A stretch of DNA of 64,000 bases, from NCBI GenBank assembly GCA_035948315.1, contig DASZJG010000073.1:62001-126000 (forward strand). Reading direction: 5' to 3'. Positions 8,700 to 17,123 of this stretch are shown in pieces. A model generated the notes under the pieces. That model was given only the letters and a program-made list of their open reading frames with translations, was not told the origin of the DNA and did not search any database. Positions within the stretch are counted from its first letter, which is position 1, and every line of letters begins with the position of its first letter. The translations under genes were made by a program, and so were the position numbers. The DNA is from CAJCJE01 sp035948315. GTDB taxonomy: Bacteria > Actinomycetota > Actinomycetes > Mycobacteriales > Pseudonocardiaceae.

Positions 8700-10418
8700 A
8701 TGCGCCGTATCCTCCGTCGCACAGCCGTGCTGGCGGGTCTGCTGCTCGCCACGGGTGCCCTGCCCGCGGCCACCAGCGCCGCGGCAGCACCGACCCTGCC
8801 CACGCCGGTCACCGCGGGCGCGCTGCCCGCGCCGCAGACCAACGGGATCGTCTGGGCGGTGACGATCGTGGGCAACACCGTCTATGCCGGAGGCCGGTTC
8901 ACCGAGGCCAGACCGGCGGGTGCCGCGCCGGGCACGCAGGAGGTCCCCCGGCACAACCTGCTCGCGTTCGACCTGACCACCGGCGCGCTGCTGCCGTGGG
9001 CGCCGGACGTGGAGGGCACGGTGTTCAGCTCGACCACCGACCCCGGCCCGTTCTGCGAGTCGACCGGCACCACCAACGAGTGGCTGTGCGACTCGGTGTT
9101 CCGGATCAAGGCCAACGCGAACGGCAGCGAGATCTACGTCGGCGGCGACTTCGACCACGTCGACGGCCTGCTCCGAACCAGGATCGTCGAGTTCGACACG
9201 GCGACCGGCAACGTGAACCAGACCTTCGCGCCGGTGCTGGACAGCCGGGTGCGCGGCATCTCGGTCACGCCCAACGCGGTCTACCTCGGCGGCGGGTTCT
9301 CCTCGGTCAACGGTGTCTCCCGGACCAGGCTGGCCGCAGTCGACCCGACCACCGGCGCACTGCTGCCGTGGGCGCCGATCGCCGACGGCGAAGTGTTCTC
9401 GGTGCTCGCCGCGCCCGCGCAGGGCAAGGTGCTCGTCGGCGGCGGCTTCGACCACCTCGACGGCGTCGCGCAGCGCGGCATCATGTCGGTCGACGCGAAC
9501 ACCGGCGCGGTGACCCCGTTCTCGGTGACGCTACCGGGCACGGTCAGCACGGTCACCGACATCGAGCCGGACGGCGCGGGCAACGCGATCATCAGCGCCT
9601 ACAACTACGGCGACGGCGCCACCCGCTTCGAGGGCCGCGCGTCCATCAACATCGCCAACGGCACCCTCAACTGGGACGACGGCTGCTACGGCGACACGCA
9701 GGCGGTCGCGGTCAGCAACGGCATCGTCTACAGCGTCTCGCACACCCACCAGTGCAGCACGATCGGCATCCCGGCCGGCGGCATCCCCGGTACCTACCAG
9801 CGCCTGCTCGCCGAGACCGCGCAGGCCGACGGGACCTCGCCGTACACCATCAACGGCGTGAACGCCGGCGACCCGGTGCCGGTGCTGCTGCCCTGGCTGC
9901 CCAAGGCCGACATGGGCCCGAGCACCAGCTACTGGAAGAACGGCACCTGGTCGATCGACGCGAACGGCTCGTACGTGGTGGTCGGCGGCGAGTTCCTGAC
10001 CGTGAACGGCCAGCCGCAGCAGAGCCTGGTGCGCTTCGCCGCGCGCGGCGTGCCCGGCGCGGTCAACGACGGCCCGCAGGTGCCCTTCGCGGCGCCGACC
10101 GTGACGCGCAACAGCCTGGTGCGCCCGGTGGTCACCTGGCAGGCCACCTGGGACGCGCAGAACTCGGGGCTGACCTACTACGTCTACCGGGTCGGCACCG
10201 CGAGCCCGATCTACCAGACCTCGGTGTTGTCGTGGCCGTGGAGCGAGCCGACGCTGAGCTACACGGACACGTCGGCCCCGAACGGCACGGTCAGCTACTG
10301 GATCAAGGCCGTCGACGCGGACGGCGCCAGCGAGGGCTCGCCGCACGGCACCAGCACCAGCCAACCCGTGCCCAACGCCCCCGTCGGCCACAACCCTCCG
10401 CACATCCCCGGCGGCTGA
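8700..10418 (+). CDS. Secreted delta-60-repeat beta-propeller-like protein with FnIII-like C-terminus
   Basis: This is a 572-residue exported protein with a Sec signal at residues 1 to about 31. It has at least five repeats of the delta-60/PQQ-like propeller type, each opening GGxF (GGRFTEA, GGDFDHVDG, GGGFSSVNG, GGGFDHLDG, GGEFLTVNG). The repeats continue into a strand ending TTGALLPWAP or similar. Residues from about 460 to 560 look like a fibronectin-III module. There is no catalytic motif; a binding or surface-scaffold role is plausible. ATG 8700 is chosen because AAGG lies six bases upstream, whereas it touches the earlier ATG at 8694. It follows the glycosyltransferase on the same strand and its stop is one base from the convergent beta-helix gene. 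Confidence 0.7.
   Translation: MRRILRRTAVLAGLLLATGALPAATSAAAAPTLPTPVTAGALPAPQTNGIVWAVTIVGNTVYAGGRFTEARPAGAAPGTQEVPRHNLLAFDLTTGALLPWAPDVEGTVFSSTTDPGPFCESTGTTNEWLCDSVFRIKANANGSEIYVGGDFDHVDGLLRTRIVEFDTATGNVNQTFAPVLDSRVRGISVTPNAVYLGGGFSSVNGVSRTRLAAVDPTTGALLPWAPIADGEVFSVLAAPAQGKVLVGGGFDHLDGVAQRGIMSVDANTGAVTPFSVTLPGTVSTVTDIEPDGAGNAIISAYNYGDGATRFEGRASINIANGTLNWDDGCYGDTQAVAVSNGIVYSVSHTHQCSTIGIPAGGIPGTYQRLLAETAQADGTSPYTINGVNAGDPVPVLLPWLPKADMGPSTSYWKNGTWSIDANGSYVVVGGEFLTVNGQPQQSLVRFAARGVPGAVNDGPQVPFAAPTVTRNSLVRPVVTWQATWDAQNSGLTYYVYRVGTASPIYQTSVLSWPWSEPTLSYTDTSAPNGTVSYWIKAVDADGASEGSPHGTSTSQPVPNAPVGHNPPHIPGG
8976..9377 (+). repeat. 30-bp direct repeat inside the delta-60-repeat gene (8976-9005 and 9348-9377)
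   Basis: Two 30-base copies, differing at one position, encode the same TTGALLPWAP strand in successive propeller repeats. The identity at DNA level suggests recent internal duplication or gene conversion between repeat units. Confidence 0.7.
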
Positions 10419-10419
10419 T

Positions 10420-12165
10420 TCAGGACCTGGGGCCGGCCAGCACGCCGATGTTCGGGTGTGACTCGGCCGGCACACCGATGGCGGACGCGACGTCGGCGGG
10501 CAGCGCGAGGCCCGCGCCGATCCCCAGCGCGCCGGTGTTGAGCAGGTAGTCCTGCTGGTCGGGGTCGACGAACGGGACGGTGGCCAGGTCGCCCGCGAGG
10601 CCGTGCCAGTCGTTGCCGGTGCCGGACTGGAACGCGGCCAGGCTGGCGTAGCTGGCGGTCCGGCCGGGCGCGGTGACCCAGGACAGCAGCGGGTCGTTCG
10701 AGCTGGGGCGCTGGTAGGCGTTGCCGTCCGAGGTGCGCACGAAGGTGCCGCTGTGCGGGGCGGCCTGGTAGTCGGCCGAGACGATGATCGGATCGGCCGC
10801 GACCGGGTCCGCGTAGTAGTTGTTGACCAGCACGGTGCCGGTGGTCAGCCAGGTCAGGCCGAGTTGCTGGCTGTACGGGTCGCTGCTCGGCGTGCGCGGG
10901 TCGTTGTAGATGCCCAGCGCGGTGCCGTTGTCGGCGAAGGTGTTGTCGTAGACGCGGACGTGGTCGGCGCTGGAGAGCTTGATGCCATCGCCCGCGTTGT
11001 CCGCGACCACGTTGGAGGCGATCAGCGCGGTCGAGGACACCTCGTAGAACAGGCCGTGCACCTTGTTGCCGGTGGCGACGTTGCGCACCACGGTCGCGTC
11101 GGTGCAGCCGAGGTCGCACCACCAGCCGGTGCCGATGTTGTCGGTGAAGTAGTTGTCCGCCACGTACGGGGACTTCGTTCTGGTGACCTTGGCACCCGCC
11201 GCGCCGATGGCGTCGCCGGACAGCGCGAAGTGCTGCTGGTTGTTGCCGCTGAACGTGTTCTTGGTGAGTTTCAGGTTGTCCGCGCGGTTGGCGACCAGGC
11301 CGACGAGTCCATTGTCGACCATCGTGCTGCCGGTGACCGTGCCGCCGCGCTGGAACACGGCGACACCGGAGGACGCCGAGAGGGCGAACGTGTCGGACTC
11401 CAGCGTCATGCCGGATGCGTTGTCCACCACCATGGCGCCGTGGTTGCCATAGTCCTGATTGGACGCGTACTCCTCGACGCCGATGCCGCGCAGCACGCTG
11501 CCGGCCGCGCCCGGATCGAACTGGAGCAGCCGGTCGAACGCGGTGGCCTCGACGGTTCTGCGGGCCGGGTCGTCGCCGAGGATCAGTGTGTGCGCGGTCT
11601 CGTCAACGAAGAACGTGCCGGGCACGACGTCGGCCGCGCTGCCGACCTGGCGCAGCTGGCTGTTGTTCAGGAAGGCCATGTCCGGCCAGCCCGCGTACGG
11701 GTAGTTCGGGTCGAGGATGTCCTTGGTGTAGCAGGTGCGGCAGAAGGTCGTGGTCCAGTTGTCGTGCTGCCAGGTGGTGCCGACCTTCCGCCAGCCGGTG
11801 ACCACGACCGTCCCCTTGAACCAGACCTTCTCGCCGGGATAGGGCTGGATGATGATTCGTTTGGTCACGTTGGCCCCGACGGTCTGCCGGTAGGTGCCGG
11901 CGCGGATCACGACCGTGCCGCCCGCAGGTGCCCTGGCGATGGCGGCGGCGAGCGTGGCCAGGGGCGCGGTGCTGGTGCCGGCAGCGGCGTCCGAGCCGTT
12001 CGGGGCGAGGAACACGGCGCCCTCCGGCACCGGGTAGGCGGTGGTGGCCAGGTGGATGCCGTGCGCGTTGGCGTGGGTCTCCGGCGCCGGATCCTCGATG
12101 GCGATGCCGGTGCCCACCCACAGCGCGATGCTCAACACCAGGGCCCCCGTGACCCGGGTCGCCAT
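10420..12165 (-). CDS. Secreted right-handed beta-helix repeat protein
   Basis: This exported protein of about 581 residues has an N-terminal hydrophobic signal (residues 4-24). A DUF1565-like entry follows (VFLAPNGSDAAAGTSTAPLA, then AGGTVVIRAGTYRQ). A long run of short beta-rungs comes after, rich in Asn, Gly and Val (DHVRVYDNTFADNGTALGI). The fold is that of pectate-lyase and mannuronan-epimerase families, but the catalytic residues cannot be assigned. ATG 12165 has GGGGAAAGG nine bases upstream; the GTG at 12171 would be too close to it. It is the third gene of a minus-strand unit with the cytidylyltransferase and phosphotransferase. A polysaccharide-acting or polysaccharide-binding role is inferred. 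Confidence 0.75.
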   Translation of the reverse strand: MATRVTGALVLSIALWVGTGIAIEDPAPETHANAHGIHLATTAYPVPEGAVFLAPNGSDAAAGTSTAPLATLAAAIARAPAGGTVVIRAGTYRQTVGANVTKRIIIQPYPGEKVWFKGTVVVTGWRKVGTTWQHDNWTTTFCRTCYTKDILDPNYPYAGWPDMAFLNNSQLRQVGSAADVVPGTFFVDETAHTLILGDDPARRTVEATAFDRLLQFDPGAAGSVLRGIGVEEYASNQDYGNHGAMVVDNASGMTLESDTFALSASSGVAVFQRGGTVTGSTMVDNGLVGLVANRADNLKLTKNTFSGNNQQHFALSGDAIGAAGAKVTRTKSPYVADNYFTDNIGTGWWCDLGCTDATVVRNVATGNKVHGLFYEVSSTALIASNVVADNAGDGIKLSSADHVRVYDNTFADNGTALGIYNDPRTPSSDPYSQQLGLTWLTTGTVLVNNYYADPVAADPIIVSADYQAAPHSGTFVRTSDGNAYQRPSSNDPLLSWVTAPGRTASYASLAAFQSGTGNDWHGLAGDLATVPFVDPDQQDYLLNTGALGIGAGLALPADVASAIGVPAESHPNIGVLAGPRS

Positions 12166-12192
12166 CCGCACCGGCCTTTCCCCCTACCCTGC

Positions 12193-12609
12193 TCAGGATG
12201 TCATCGAGATCATCTTCCGCAGGAGGGTGCTTGAGGTGTGCAGCGTGTACGGGAAGTACACAACGCGTGCGCCGACCTCAGCAAGCCGAGCCTGGAGTGC
12301 TTCACCCTTTTCGGTACCCCGCCAATCGTCCCCTTTGAACAGCACGTCGTACTTGAGCCGGGGCCACATCTGAAACTTGTCCACGTACGGGTCGGGCACG
12401 GCTTCGTCCACATAGCGCACGCTGCGCACGATCGCCAGGCGCTCGGCCAATGGAATCACCGGGGCCTTGCCCTTGGCGCGCAACACGACGTCGTCGGTGA
12501 CCACTCCGGCGATCAGCTTGTCGCACTGTTGCGCCGCCCTGGTCAGGATGTTGAGGTGTCCGATGTGGAACAGGTCGTAGGCACCCGGCGCGTATCCGAT
12601 GACGGTCAA
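12193..12609 (-). CDS. Cytidylyltransferase-family nucleotidyltransferase (TagD-like)
   Basis: This 138-residue single-domain enzyme has the class signature GAYDLFHIGHLNIL (HxGH at the N-terminus). KYDVLFKGDDW and the C-terminal TSSTLLRK complete the nucleotidyltransferase signature. Relatives such as glycerol-3-phosphate cytidylyltransferase make CDP-alcohols. The start is TTG 12609: GGAGG lies a few bases upstream, and the TTG overlaps the stop of the upstream gene as TTGA. An AUG-only annotation would miss this start. The coupled upstream CDP-alcohol phosphotransferase suggests the two act in series, making a CDP-alcohol and transferring its phospho-alcohol. The alcohol is unknown. Confidence 0.85.
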   Translation of the reverse strand: MTVIGYAPGAYDLFHIGHLNILTRAAQQCDKLIAGVVTDDVVLRAKGKAPVIPLAERLAIVRSVRYVDEAVPDPYVDKFQMWPRLKYDVLFKGDDWRGTEKGEALQARLAEVGARVVYFPYTLHTSSTLLRKMISMTS

Positions 12610-13352
12610 CGATCCTCCAACGCACGCATGTCCCCGAACCACTTCCGTAACGCCAACGCGAGAAACACGGCGTTGGCGATGAACAGCAGACCGTAGACGA
12701 CCGCGTAGACCTCGCGCACCCCCCACAGCAGGAACACTAGGCAGAACAGGCCGTAGTCGGTGGGGATCACCAGCAGGGATCGCAAGGTCGAGGGCTGGTT
12801 CGCGGTCTGTGTCGTGGTGGCCGGCAGGCCGTTGTTGCGGCGCAGCTGGTCGTTGAGGGTCATGGCGAAGAACAGCACCGTGGCTACCGCCGAGTAGCCA
12901 AGCGGAACAAGCAGCCAGCCGACCGGTAGGTGAAAGTAGCGGTATCCGGCGATCAACACGGCCAGGTGCAGGGTGGCGATCTTGGCGCTGTCGATCACGT
13001 GGTCGAGCCATTCGCCCGCGACCGAACCGCCGCCGCGCAGCCGGGCCAGTTGGCCGTCGGCCGCGTCCAGCGCGTAGCCGACCACCAGTGCCAGGCAGAT
13101 GCCGACCCCCTCGCCGACGGAGGGCGGCAGCAAGGCGATCAACGCGATGCCGAGGCCGGTGCACAGCCCGCTGATGATCGTCACCTGATTGGGTGTCATG
13201 CCCAGCCGGTAGGCGATCACGGCGAGATACCCACCCAGCCGCCGATTCACGAACCGCGAGTACGCGGGCGCGCCCTTGGCGCTCTTCTGCGCGGACGGCA
13301 GCCGCCTGACCAGGCTGGCGAAGTCCAGCCGGGTGTCCGTTCCGCTGCTCAC
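12606..13352 (-). CDS. CDP-alcohol phosphatidyltransferase family protein
   Basis: This 248-residue membrane enzyme carries the complete family motif D-x2-DG-x2-AR-x8-G-x3-D-x3-D, running from DAADGQLAR to GEWLDHVID at about residues 95-120. The motif binds the metal ions and CDP. About six hydrophobic helices are visible. It moves a phospho-alcohol from CDP-alcohol to an acceptor. Lipid synthesis (PgsA-like) is possible. However, its coupling to a TagD-like cytidylyltransferase inside a polysaccharide locus favours a specialised phosphodiester product. It is first in the minus-strand unit and divergent from the Wzz-like gene across 271 bases. Confidence 0.87.
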   Translation of the reverse strand: MSSGTDTRLDFASLVRRLPSAQKSAKGAPAYSRFVNRRLGGYLAVIAYRLGMTPNQVTIISGLCTGLGIALIALLPPSVGEGVGICLALVVGYALDAADGQLARLRGGGSVAGEWLDHVIDSAKIATLHLAVLIAGYRYFHLPVGWLLVPLGYSAVATVLFFAMTLNDQLRRNNGLPATTTQTANQPSTLRSLLVIPTDYGLFCLVFLLWGVREVYAVVYGLLFIANAVFLALALRKWFGDMRALEDR

Positions 13353-13623
13353 CGGCCGCCCATCCCTGCCACTCCCGCATCAACTGGTGACGGTTCTCCT
13401 CGGGGCGCACAGACTGACACGGAAGCGGGCATATCCGGTTGATCGCCCCGTTCCCGGCCGACGTGTCGCCCCGAGTGGATATTCCATGATAACGATTCAG
13501 TCACGGACACTCCTCGGGGTGGCCGGCACACCCTCATTTCGCGCTTCGCAAAGCAGTCTTATGTAGCACTTTTCGGTTCCCCGACGACAATCCACACACG
13601 CGCCCTGAGTAGAAGTGGAAGGC

Positions 13624-15174
13624 ATGGACAGCCAACCCGCACCGCGATTGTTCGAAGCGCTGAGCCGCTACAAGTGGAGCTCGCTGTGCCTGGCGTTGGC
13701 CATCGTCGCCATCAGCGTGATCGTCGCGGCCGTCACCGCGCCGCGCGGGGTCACCTCCACCGCGACCATCGTGCTCAAGGCGCCCATGCATTCCACCAGT
13801 GGAATCAACACCGACCCCACCAGCTCCGGCCAGCTCAGCGAAGCCAGCTTCGTGCGCTACGTGCAGCAGCGCGCGGTGTTCCTCACCTCGGACCGGGTGT
13901 TGATCCAGGCCAGGACGATCCTGCCGAGCGCACCCGACCTGACCACCCTGCGCACGGACGTCACCGCGGTCGCCGCCACGGCCGGACAGTCCATCACGCT
14001 CACCGTCGACGCGGACACTGCCGACCAGTCCACTTCGATCGGCAACGCGGTCATCCAGTCCTACCGCGACCTCTCCCGCGGCGACGCCACCGCGACCGCC
14101 AACGCGAGCCTCGCCGCGCTCACCGCCGAACGCAACCAGCTGCTCGCCGACCAGCCCACCTCAGCCAAGGGCGCGACCACCCCGCCCAGCTCGGCGATCA
14201 CCCAGCAGCTCGCCACCATCGACGCGGACACCGCCGCCATCAACGTCGAACTCAGCCAGTTCGGCGACGGCGTCAGCTTCGCCAACGGCGCGGTCGCCCA
14301 ACCCTCCGCGTTCGGCAAGGACCTGCTCCGCGACGGCGCCATCGGCCTCGCGCTGGGCATCCTCGTCGCAGCCGCGGTCGCGTGGGCCCGCGCCGACCGC
14401 GACCGCCGCGTGCGCGACGCCGACGACCTGCACGCCACCGCGCCCGAACCGATCCTCGCCGAGATCGCCGAGATCGGCTGGCAGCACGGCACCGCGCTGC
14501 CCGGACCCAGCGGCAGCCTCGCCATGCCCAGCTACCAGATCGCGCTCACCGGCCTGCGCTCCGCGGTCCGCGACGGCGTCGTCGTGGTCACCGCGGCAGG
14601 CCCGCAGGCCGGCGCCACCACCAGCACGCTGCACCTGGCCACCGTCGCCGCCCGCGACGGCCTGCGAGTGTGCGTCATGGACGCGGACGTCGACACCAGC
14701 AAGCTCTCCCAGATCCTCAACCTCAACCCGCACCTCGCCGGGTTCGCCCAGCTCGCCACCGGCGCGGCCCCGCTGGCCGGCTGCATCCACAACGTCAAGC
14801 TCGACAACGAAACCTCGATCTGGGCCGTCGCGGCCGGCATCCAGTCCGGCACCGGCGGCGGCGCCAGCGGCGCGTTCCAGTCCAGCCTGATCGAGAAGAC
14901 CGCAGCCGAACTGCGCGCCAACTACGACCTCGTGCTGATCGACACGCCGCCCATCGTGGACGCACCGGAGATCGCCAGCCTCGTTCGCGAATCCGACGCC
15001 GTGCTCGTGGTCACCCGACGCGGCGTGAGCATGGACGCGCTGGATCGCACCAGGGAACGGATCCGGCTGCTGGACGGCAAGATCGGCGGCTACCTGCTCA
15101 CTTTCGCCGCCCCACACCAGCAAGGACACCACCAACGCCGTCGCCCCACGGTCGTCCGCGGCGCGCTGCGGTGA
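13624..15174 (+). CDS. Wzz/BY-kinase-like polysaccharide co-polymerase with degenerate Walker A
   Basis: The 516-residue protein has the co-polymerase layout: a helix at about 17-38, an extracytoplasmic region to about 236, a second helix at about 240-256, then a cytoplasmic kinase-like domain. That domain keeps Walker A' (CVMDAD, Asp353/355) and Walker B (LVLIDTPP, Asp440). Walker A reads AAGPQAGATTST, with Ala331 where BY-kinases have the nucleotide-binding Lys. The C-terminus is His/Arg-rich and lacks the tyrosine cluster that is autophosphorylated in active BY-kinases. It probably sets chain length without normal kinase activity. ATG 13624 has GGAAGG upstream. Its stop overlaps the flippase start as GTGA. 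Confidence 0.82.
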   Translation: MDSQPAPRLFEALSRYKWSSLCLALAIVAISVIVAAVTAPRGVTSTATIVLKAPMHSTSGINTDPTSSGQLSEASFVRYVQQRAVFLTSDRVLIQARTILPSAPDLTTLRTDVTAVAATAGQSITLTVDADTADQSTSIGNAVIQSYRDLSRGDATATANASLAALTAERNQLLADQPTSAKGATTPPSSAITQQLATIDADTAAINVELSQFGDGVSFANGAVAQPSAFGKDLLRDGAIGLALGILVAAAVAWARADRDRRVRDADDLHATAPEPILAEIAEIGWQHGTALPGPSGSLAMPSYQIALTGLRSAVRDGVVVVTAAGPQAGATTSTLHLATVAARDGLRVCVMDADVDTSKLSQILNLNPHLAGFAQLATGAAPLAGCIHNVKLDNETSIWAVAAGIQSGTGGGASGAFQSSLIEKTAAELRANYDLVLIDTPPIVDAPEIASLVRESDAVLVVTRRGVSMDALDRTRERIRLLDGKIGGYLLTFAAPHQQGHHQRRRPTVVRGALR

Positions 15175-16439
15175 ACCCGGCCGGCCTGGTCAGCCGGGCC
15201 TCCCGACTCGGCAGCACCGTCACGAAGCGCGCCGCCGCACCGCTGATCTCCCAGGGCATCAACGCGGGCGGCAGCCTGCTGCTCCAGATCCTCGCCGCGC
15301 GCACCCTCGGCCTGGCCGCGTACGGCAGCTTCGCGGTCTGCCTCGCCCTGCTCTCCGCGGCCACCGCCCTCTACAGCGGCTACGTCGGCGACAGCCTCGC
15401 CGTGCTCGACCGGCACGACCGCGACACCCGAGCGACCCTCGTCGCCAGCGCGCTCACCCTGCTCGTGCTGGCGTTCGGGATCGCGTTCGGCACCGTCGTC
15501 GCGCTGCTGCACTCCCCCGGCGCCGCGCTCGTCTACGCGGTCATGACCGTGCTCTGGCTGATCGAGGAGACCTTCCGGCGCATCCTCATCGCCCGCCTCG
15601 AATTCTGGAAACTCGTCGCCAACGACTCAAGCTACAACACGATCGCCCTGGTCACCGTCGGTGTCCTGCTGCTGGTCGGCCAGCACATCACGCTCGGCCG
15701 GATCTTCACGGCCATGGCACTCGGCGCGGCAACGGCCGTCGTCATGGGCGTCGTCCAGGTGCCGCGCGCCGAACTCACCGACCTGCGTCCCGGCTGGGCC
15801 GCCATGCGCGCCGTCGCCACCTTCGCCGCCTGGCGCTCCCTGCACGCCGCGCTGCGCCCGACCGCGCTGCTGCTGTCCAAGGCGCTGGTCATCAGCCTCA
15901 TCTCGCTCACCGCGGCCGGCGTGCTGGAGGCCGGCAGGCTGGTCGTCGCGCCGTTGCAGGTGATCATCAACGGCGCCGGCAGCTTCCTCCTGGCGGGATT
16001 CGCAGCGGGCGAGCGCGGCAAGGCCGCGCGGAACAACCGGATGGCCCGCTACGCGGTCTGGCTCCTGCTCGCCACCGTCGTCATCTGCGGGTGCGCGCTC
16101 GCCCTGTTCGCCGGTCCGGCCGGCCGGATCATGACCGGTCGACCGGTCGACCCGCTGCTCGTCTTCGGCTGGACCGCCTACCTCGCGGTCTGGGCCGTCG
16201 GCCTGCCCTATATTTCCGAGGTCGTCGCCAGGAAACACTCGCGCGCCGTGTTCGTCGCCCGGCTGGTCGATTCCGTGCTCGGCCTCGTCCTGGCCGGCAT
16301 CGCCATCGAACTCCACGCCGGCATCGCGGCCGTGCCCTGGCTGATGGCGCTCGGCGGCCTCTACGCGGTCTGGCGCGTCGTCCGACTCGCCATCCGCACC
16401 CGCACCGCACCAGCATCCGACCCCGTACCCGCAGCCTGA
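15171..16439 (+). CDS. Polysaccharide flippase-like membrane protein (MOP superfamily, Wzx-like)
   Basis: This 422-residue integral membrane protein has about 12 hydrophobic segments. Its N-terminus is of the Wzx/RfbX type (PLISQGINAGGSLLLQILAARTLGLAAYGSF). The family flips undecaprenyl-linked oligosaccharide units across the membrane. It starts at GTG 15171, overlapping the TGA of the co-polymerase gene (GTGA), so they are coupled. A lipoprotein gene follows 11 bases after its stop. With the Wzy-like protein at 6137-7399 this gives the core of a Wzx/Wzy-type pathway, although no initiating phosphoglycosyltransferase is present in the window. Confidence 0.82.
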   Translation: MNPAGLVSRASRLGSTVTKRAAAPLISQGINAGGSLLLQILAARTLGLAAYGSFAVCLALLSAATALYSGYVGDSLAVLDRHDRDTRATLVASALTLLVLAFGIAFGTVVALLHSPGAALVYAVMTVLWLIEETFRRILIARLEFWKLVANDSSYNTIALVTVGVLLLVGQHITLGRIFTAMALGAATAVVMGVVQVPRAELTDLRPGWAAMRAVATFAAWRSLHAALRPTALLLSKALVISLISLTAAGVLEAGRLVVAPLQVIINGAGSFLLAGFAAGERGKAARNNRMARYAVWLLLATVVICGCALALFAGPAGRIMTGRPVDPLLVFGWTAYLAVWAVGLPYISEVVARKHSRAVFVARLVDSVLGLVLAGIAIELHAGIAAVPWLMALGGLYAVWRVVRLAIRTRTAPASDPVPAA

Positions 16440-16450
16440 ACCGGAAGCCG

Positions 16451-17080
16451 ATGATCAAGCGCATCACTGCCGTCGCCGCCCTGGCGCTCGCCCTCACCGC
16501 CTGCTCCAGCCCGTCCCCGACCCCGCAGACCGCACCGCAGGCGCCGGTCACGAACAAGAGCGGCTGGAACTCCACCCAACTCGGCCTGGTCGCCGCCACC
16601 GGCGACCCGGCGACCATGCCCGGCACCCCCGGCATCGGCAAAGGGATCATCTATCTCAGCCGGGTCTACGTCGACCAGAACCACGAGGCCGGCACCGCGC
16701 TCAGTGCCGTCATCGGCCCCGGCACCGGCCTGACCAACGCCTACATCGGCGTCTACGACCCGGCCACCGGCAAACTCCTGGCCAGCACCGGCGACATCGC
16801 CAGTCAGTTCCAGACCGCCGGCACCGTGCGCGCCCCGTTCACCACCCCACTGCCCGCGCAGGCCGTCAACAAGGAACTGTGGCTGGCCGTGCTCATCGGC
16901 GGCATGACCAAGGCACCGACCGTCGTCGGCGACCGCGAATACGGCACCAACCTCAACCTGACCGACGACTACCGTCTCTGGGTGTCCACAAAGGACAACT
17001 TCACTACGCTGCCGGACACCACGCCGGACAAGAAGCAGGCCCAGAACAGCTCCATCCCGTTCCTGGCCATCAGCCCCTGA
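16451..17080 (+). CDS. Lipoprotein of unknown function
   Basis: The 209-residue protein starts MIKRIT and has a lipoprotein signal with lipobox LTAC (Cys19), followed by a Ser/Pro/Thr-rich linker. The mature domain, about residues 38-209, is beta-rich (IGVYDPATGKLLAST and similar). It resembles extracellular carbohydrate-binding or DUF-type folds, but I do not recognise the family. It is the third gene of the co-polymerase/flippase unit, so a role in holding or exporting the glycan at the outer membrane face is likely. Confidence 0.68.
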   Translation: MIKRITAVAALALALTACSSPSPTPQTAPQAPVTNKSGWNSTQLGLVAATGDPATMPGTPGIGKGIIYLSRVYVDQNHEAGTALSAVIGPGTGLTNAYIGVYDPATGKLLASTGDIASQFQTAGTVRAPFTTPLPAQAVNKELWLAVLIGGMTKAPTVVGDREYGTNLNLTDDYRLWVSTKDNFTTLPDTTPDKKQAQNSSIPFLAISP

Positions 17081-17123
17081 CCTGGTCGGCTCCGACCCCC
17101 GGTGCGCGGGACCAAGGTCCCAG

